From assembly GCF_000972845.2 (NCBI RefSeq), contig NC_040028.1, positions 18,839,507 to 18,903,506 on the forward strand: 64,000 nucleotides of DNA, written 5' to 3'. This stretch comes from Larimichthys crocea. Its lineage: Eukaryota; Chordata; Actinopteri; Sciaenidae. The position numbers were made by a program, and so were the translations under genes. The notes under the pieces are model-generated. The model was not told the DNA's origin. It made no database searches and was given only the letters and a program-made list of their open reading frames with translations. This document shows positions 62,113 through 64,000 of the stretch, one piece after another (the first letter of the stretch is position 1; each line of letters opens with the position of its first letter).

Positions 62113-62225
62113 GTGAGCTGCATCGGGTGATATGTTTCTTCATTACGGTGAACATGGGCACCGTAGTTTATCAATCCCGCATACACCATCCTGCTGGGAT
62201 AAATACTCGCCAGAGTACCAAATGT
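62113..62225 (+). repeat. dispersed repeat fragment shared with 39120-39240
   Basis: GGGTGATATGTTTCTTCATT, GTAGTTTATCAATCCCGC and ATACACCATCCTGCTGGGA match the intron 3 fragment in the same order. Confidence 0.55.
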
Positions 62226-62601
62226 GTATTAATACGCAGGTGTAAATAGGTCCAGACACCTGCGCTCTATTCCTGTTTGAGTATAATTTGCTGAAGACTA
62301 CAGTGCCTTCAGCTTTCTGAGGGAATCACTTACCCTTTTTAAAAAAAATCAAAGCATACATTCATGGTAAAGAAGACCAGCGGCCTGAGAGAAGAATGAA
62401 AATATACTCGATATTGTCAGTTTTATTCTCGAAAGGGTCAGATCACCATCAATAACATGTTTCACTTTTATGTGCAGAGGTTTTGAGATATCCACCTCCG
62501 AAAGTTCTGCACAACAAATCATGTTGGGGCGGCAGCAGAAGTCCCAGTGATGGATTTCTCTTCCGCTGAATGTGTTTGGGTAGTTACAACTGAAGGGATT
62601 T

Positions 62602-62693
62602 TAACAAATTTAACGTTTTGGGTGAGCTGACCTTTAAAAAAAAAAGCTAACAAATTTAACGTTTTGGGTGAGCTGACCTTTAAAAAAAAAAGC
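62602..62693 (+). repeat. perfect 46-bp tandem duplication (2 units)
   Basis: Units 62602-62647 and 62648-62693 are identical, including the ten-A run. Each begins TAACAAATTTAACG and ends with a ten-A run and GC. Perfect identity implies recent slippage or a misassembled read. It lies in intron 4, about 860 bp upstream of exon 5. Confidence 0.97.
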
Positions 62694-63551
62694 AGTTGAA
62701 AGTCAGATTTAAGAAATCACAACAAAAAATTACAGTATGTTTTGTTTTTTATTCATTTGGGGGGACTCGAGGGGCATAATTAACATTTACTCCCAATTTT
62801 CTTTTCACTTTTTAGCACCTAAAGCAGTTTTTTTTTCTGCAAGAGACCTTGTTACTGTAAAAGATATCATCTCTCTGCAGCCAGAAACATTAAGACATTA
62901 ATAAATCTGAATGTATTTTGATCAAAAACTGAAAACAATGGGGCATGACTACGCTTGTTACGCTACACGACAGATGTCCCATACTGTAGGACGCGATCCC
63001 GCCCTGAGTAATGGAACTATGTGAAATATCTGTTTGACTTTTATTAATGTCCTGATTCACTGTTTTGCTGCTGTAAGCGCACCGTGTAGGAGGCTGGACA
63101 GCTGTGAGCGCAGGATGAAAATGTTGATAGTCCAGCAGATGCCACCGTCACTCGTCAGCCACCAGCCTGATTGCTTCCTATCACTTAAACATGGAATCAA
63201 GTTGAAGTATCCTGTCAAGACAGCTGTAGTGCAGTGGGTGTAAAGTGGAGGATAATGAGACACTTTTTGCTGCGTTTTTTTTTTTTTTTTTGAAGAGTGT
63301 GTGCTTAGATACAGAATCAGCCCTGAAGGAGCAAGTCAGGATGTCGCATGAAGCATAGGCAAAAAAATGTGTTCTGTAAATTGTAGGGTGTCTTTATTGT
63401 AGGTTTTCTGTCTCTAGAAAAACTTTTTTAAAAGAAAGAAACATGTATAGTTAGGGGTAAACTCAAAAGTGCAAAGAAAGAGGTGCTTGCTAACAGTTTT
63501 CTCCCCCTTGTCTCTCTCCTCTTTCTTTCCCCCCGTCGTCTGCTCCTCCAG

Positions 63552-63694
63552 TCGCCATGTACAGAGAGCCATCGTTGCATGATGTTGGAGAGACGGTGCC
63601 CAAGGCGGCGGTACCTCCCAGTAAAAGCACAAGTGAGCCGGCAGTGATGAACGGAGGTAAACCTGTCAGCAAGCCCGACAAGCCCACCACATAG
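63552..63694 (+). CDS. fgf14: fgf14 exon 5: C-terminal tail and stop codon
   Basis: This exon completes codon 203 (Val) and encodes residues 203-249: VAMYREPSLHDVGETVPKAA, VPPSKSTSEPAVMNGGKPVS, then KPDKPTT and a TAG stop at 63692-63694. AMYREPSLHD is the conserved end of the FHF trefoil. SKSTS...MNGGKPV...K..TT is the FGF14-specific tail. The tail is two residues longer than my recollection of the 247-residue human 1A protein, and its linker is diverged (KAAVPP). Splicing the five coding exons gives an uninterrupted 750-nt ORF, with no frameshift or premature stop. Confidence 0.97.
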
Positions 63695-64000
63695 CCACAC
63701 CTGACCAGTGCCCAGTGTGTGTGTGTGTGTGTGTGTTAGTGTGTGGAGGAGGAGGAGGAGGGGAACGCGACGGAGGCAGGGCTTTTTTTTTTCCCCTCCG
63801 ACTAGACTCCAGACTTTCTCTTTCTTCTGTGGATCAGATCCAGGCGAATCCTCCCTCCCTCCCTCCCTTTCCTCATTTCTCTCGCTCCTCCTTCCTTCTT
63901 CCTCCTGCCTCGTCCTCCCTTTCTCCAAGCTGTCTCCACGTGGATTGATGGGATTCTGAGGCGGCTGAGTTTTGCCTCCAGCACGGAGGGAGAAAGAGGA
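63695..64000 (+). other. fgf14: fgf14 3' UTR (start, truncated by the window end)
   Basis: Sequence after the TAG contains a (GT)n run (about 63715-63736), a (GGA)n-like run (about 63745-63760) and a long pyrimidine-rich stretch (63800-63930). No AATAAA polyadenylation signal is seen before the window ends, so the UTR continues beyond. Confidence 0.8.

Larger units (their letters stand above)
61916..63551 (+). other. fgf14: fgf14 intron 4 (1636 bp, phase 1)
   Basis: Donor GTATTT. The acceptor is CGTCTGCTCCTCCAG ending at 63551, preceded by a long pyrimidine stretch from about 63498. The intron contains an old dispersed repeat fragment (62113-62225), a perfect 46-bp tandem duplication (62602-62693) and a poly-T run near 63277. 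Confidence 0.92.

Noticed and set aside
62602..62693. CRISPR-like repeat
   Set aside because: Only two adjacent identical units without spacers, in a vertebrate intron.

Overview
This is vertebrate genomic DNA, most likely from a percomorph teleost fish. It holds one recognisable protein-coding gene, fgf14 (fibroblast growth factor homologous factor 4, FHF4). The gene runs left to right on the + strand, and every exon of its 'A' isoform can be placed. The teleost assignment rests on the diverged fgf14 protein, dense (CA)n/(GT)n microsatellites, tRNA-derived SINEs, several short repeat families I recognise as common in percomorph fish, and a ZBED-like hAT element.

Layout. Positions 1 to about 23.9 kb are non-coding upstream DNA. 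They carry microsatellites, a nested SINE pair (about 5.84-6.31 kb), two short repeat copies of one family, a larger MITE-like repeat (about 17.4 kb) and a second SINE (about 20.3 kb). A CpG-rich stretch (about 23.9-24.6 kb) and a 5' leader with a minimal Met-Gly-Leu upstream ORF in an optimal Kozak context lead into exon 1A (ATG at 25081). Coding exons follow at 25081-25273, 32242-32352, 33544-33647, 61717-61915 and 63552-63694. Lengths are 193, 111, 104, 199 and 143 nt and intron phases are 1, 1, 0, 1. The spliced ORF is 750 nt, or 249 aa plus stop. It has no signal peptide, begins with the A-type N-terminus, and continues through an intact beta-trefoil core and the FHF C-terminal tail. The remainder to 64000 is 3' UTR and is cut by the window end. 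The alternative upstream exon 1B known from mammals was not found here.

The 28-kb intron 3 holds the largest anomaly. A segment of about 3.5 kb (47698-51193) is followed directly by a 10-N gap and then by a near copy of itself (51204-54818). This looks like two overlapping contig ends, or two haplotypes, that were never merged, rather than a biological tandem duplication. Both copies contain the same hAT deletion derivative with an 8-bp target-site duplication and remnants of a BED-finger transposase. Other points of interest are a (TTTC)n(TTC)16 tract in intron 1 (fgf14 intronic GAA/TTC repeats cause SCA27B in humans), a perfect 46-bp tandem duplication in intron 4, an 85-bp GT tract, and candidate conserved non-coding blocks.

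I see no bacterial, CRISPR or toxin features and no intact mobile-element gene. Family names for repeats come from sequence recognition and could not be checked against a library.
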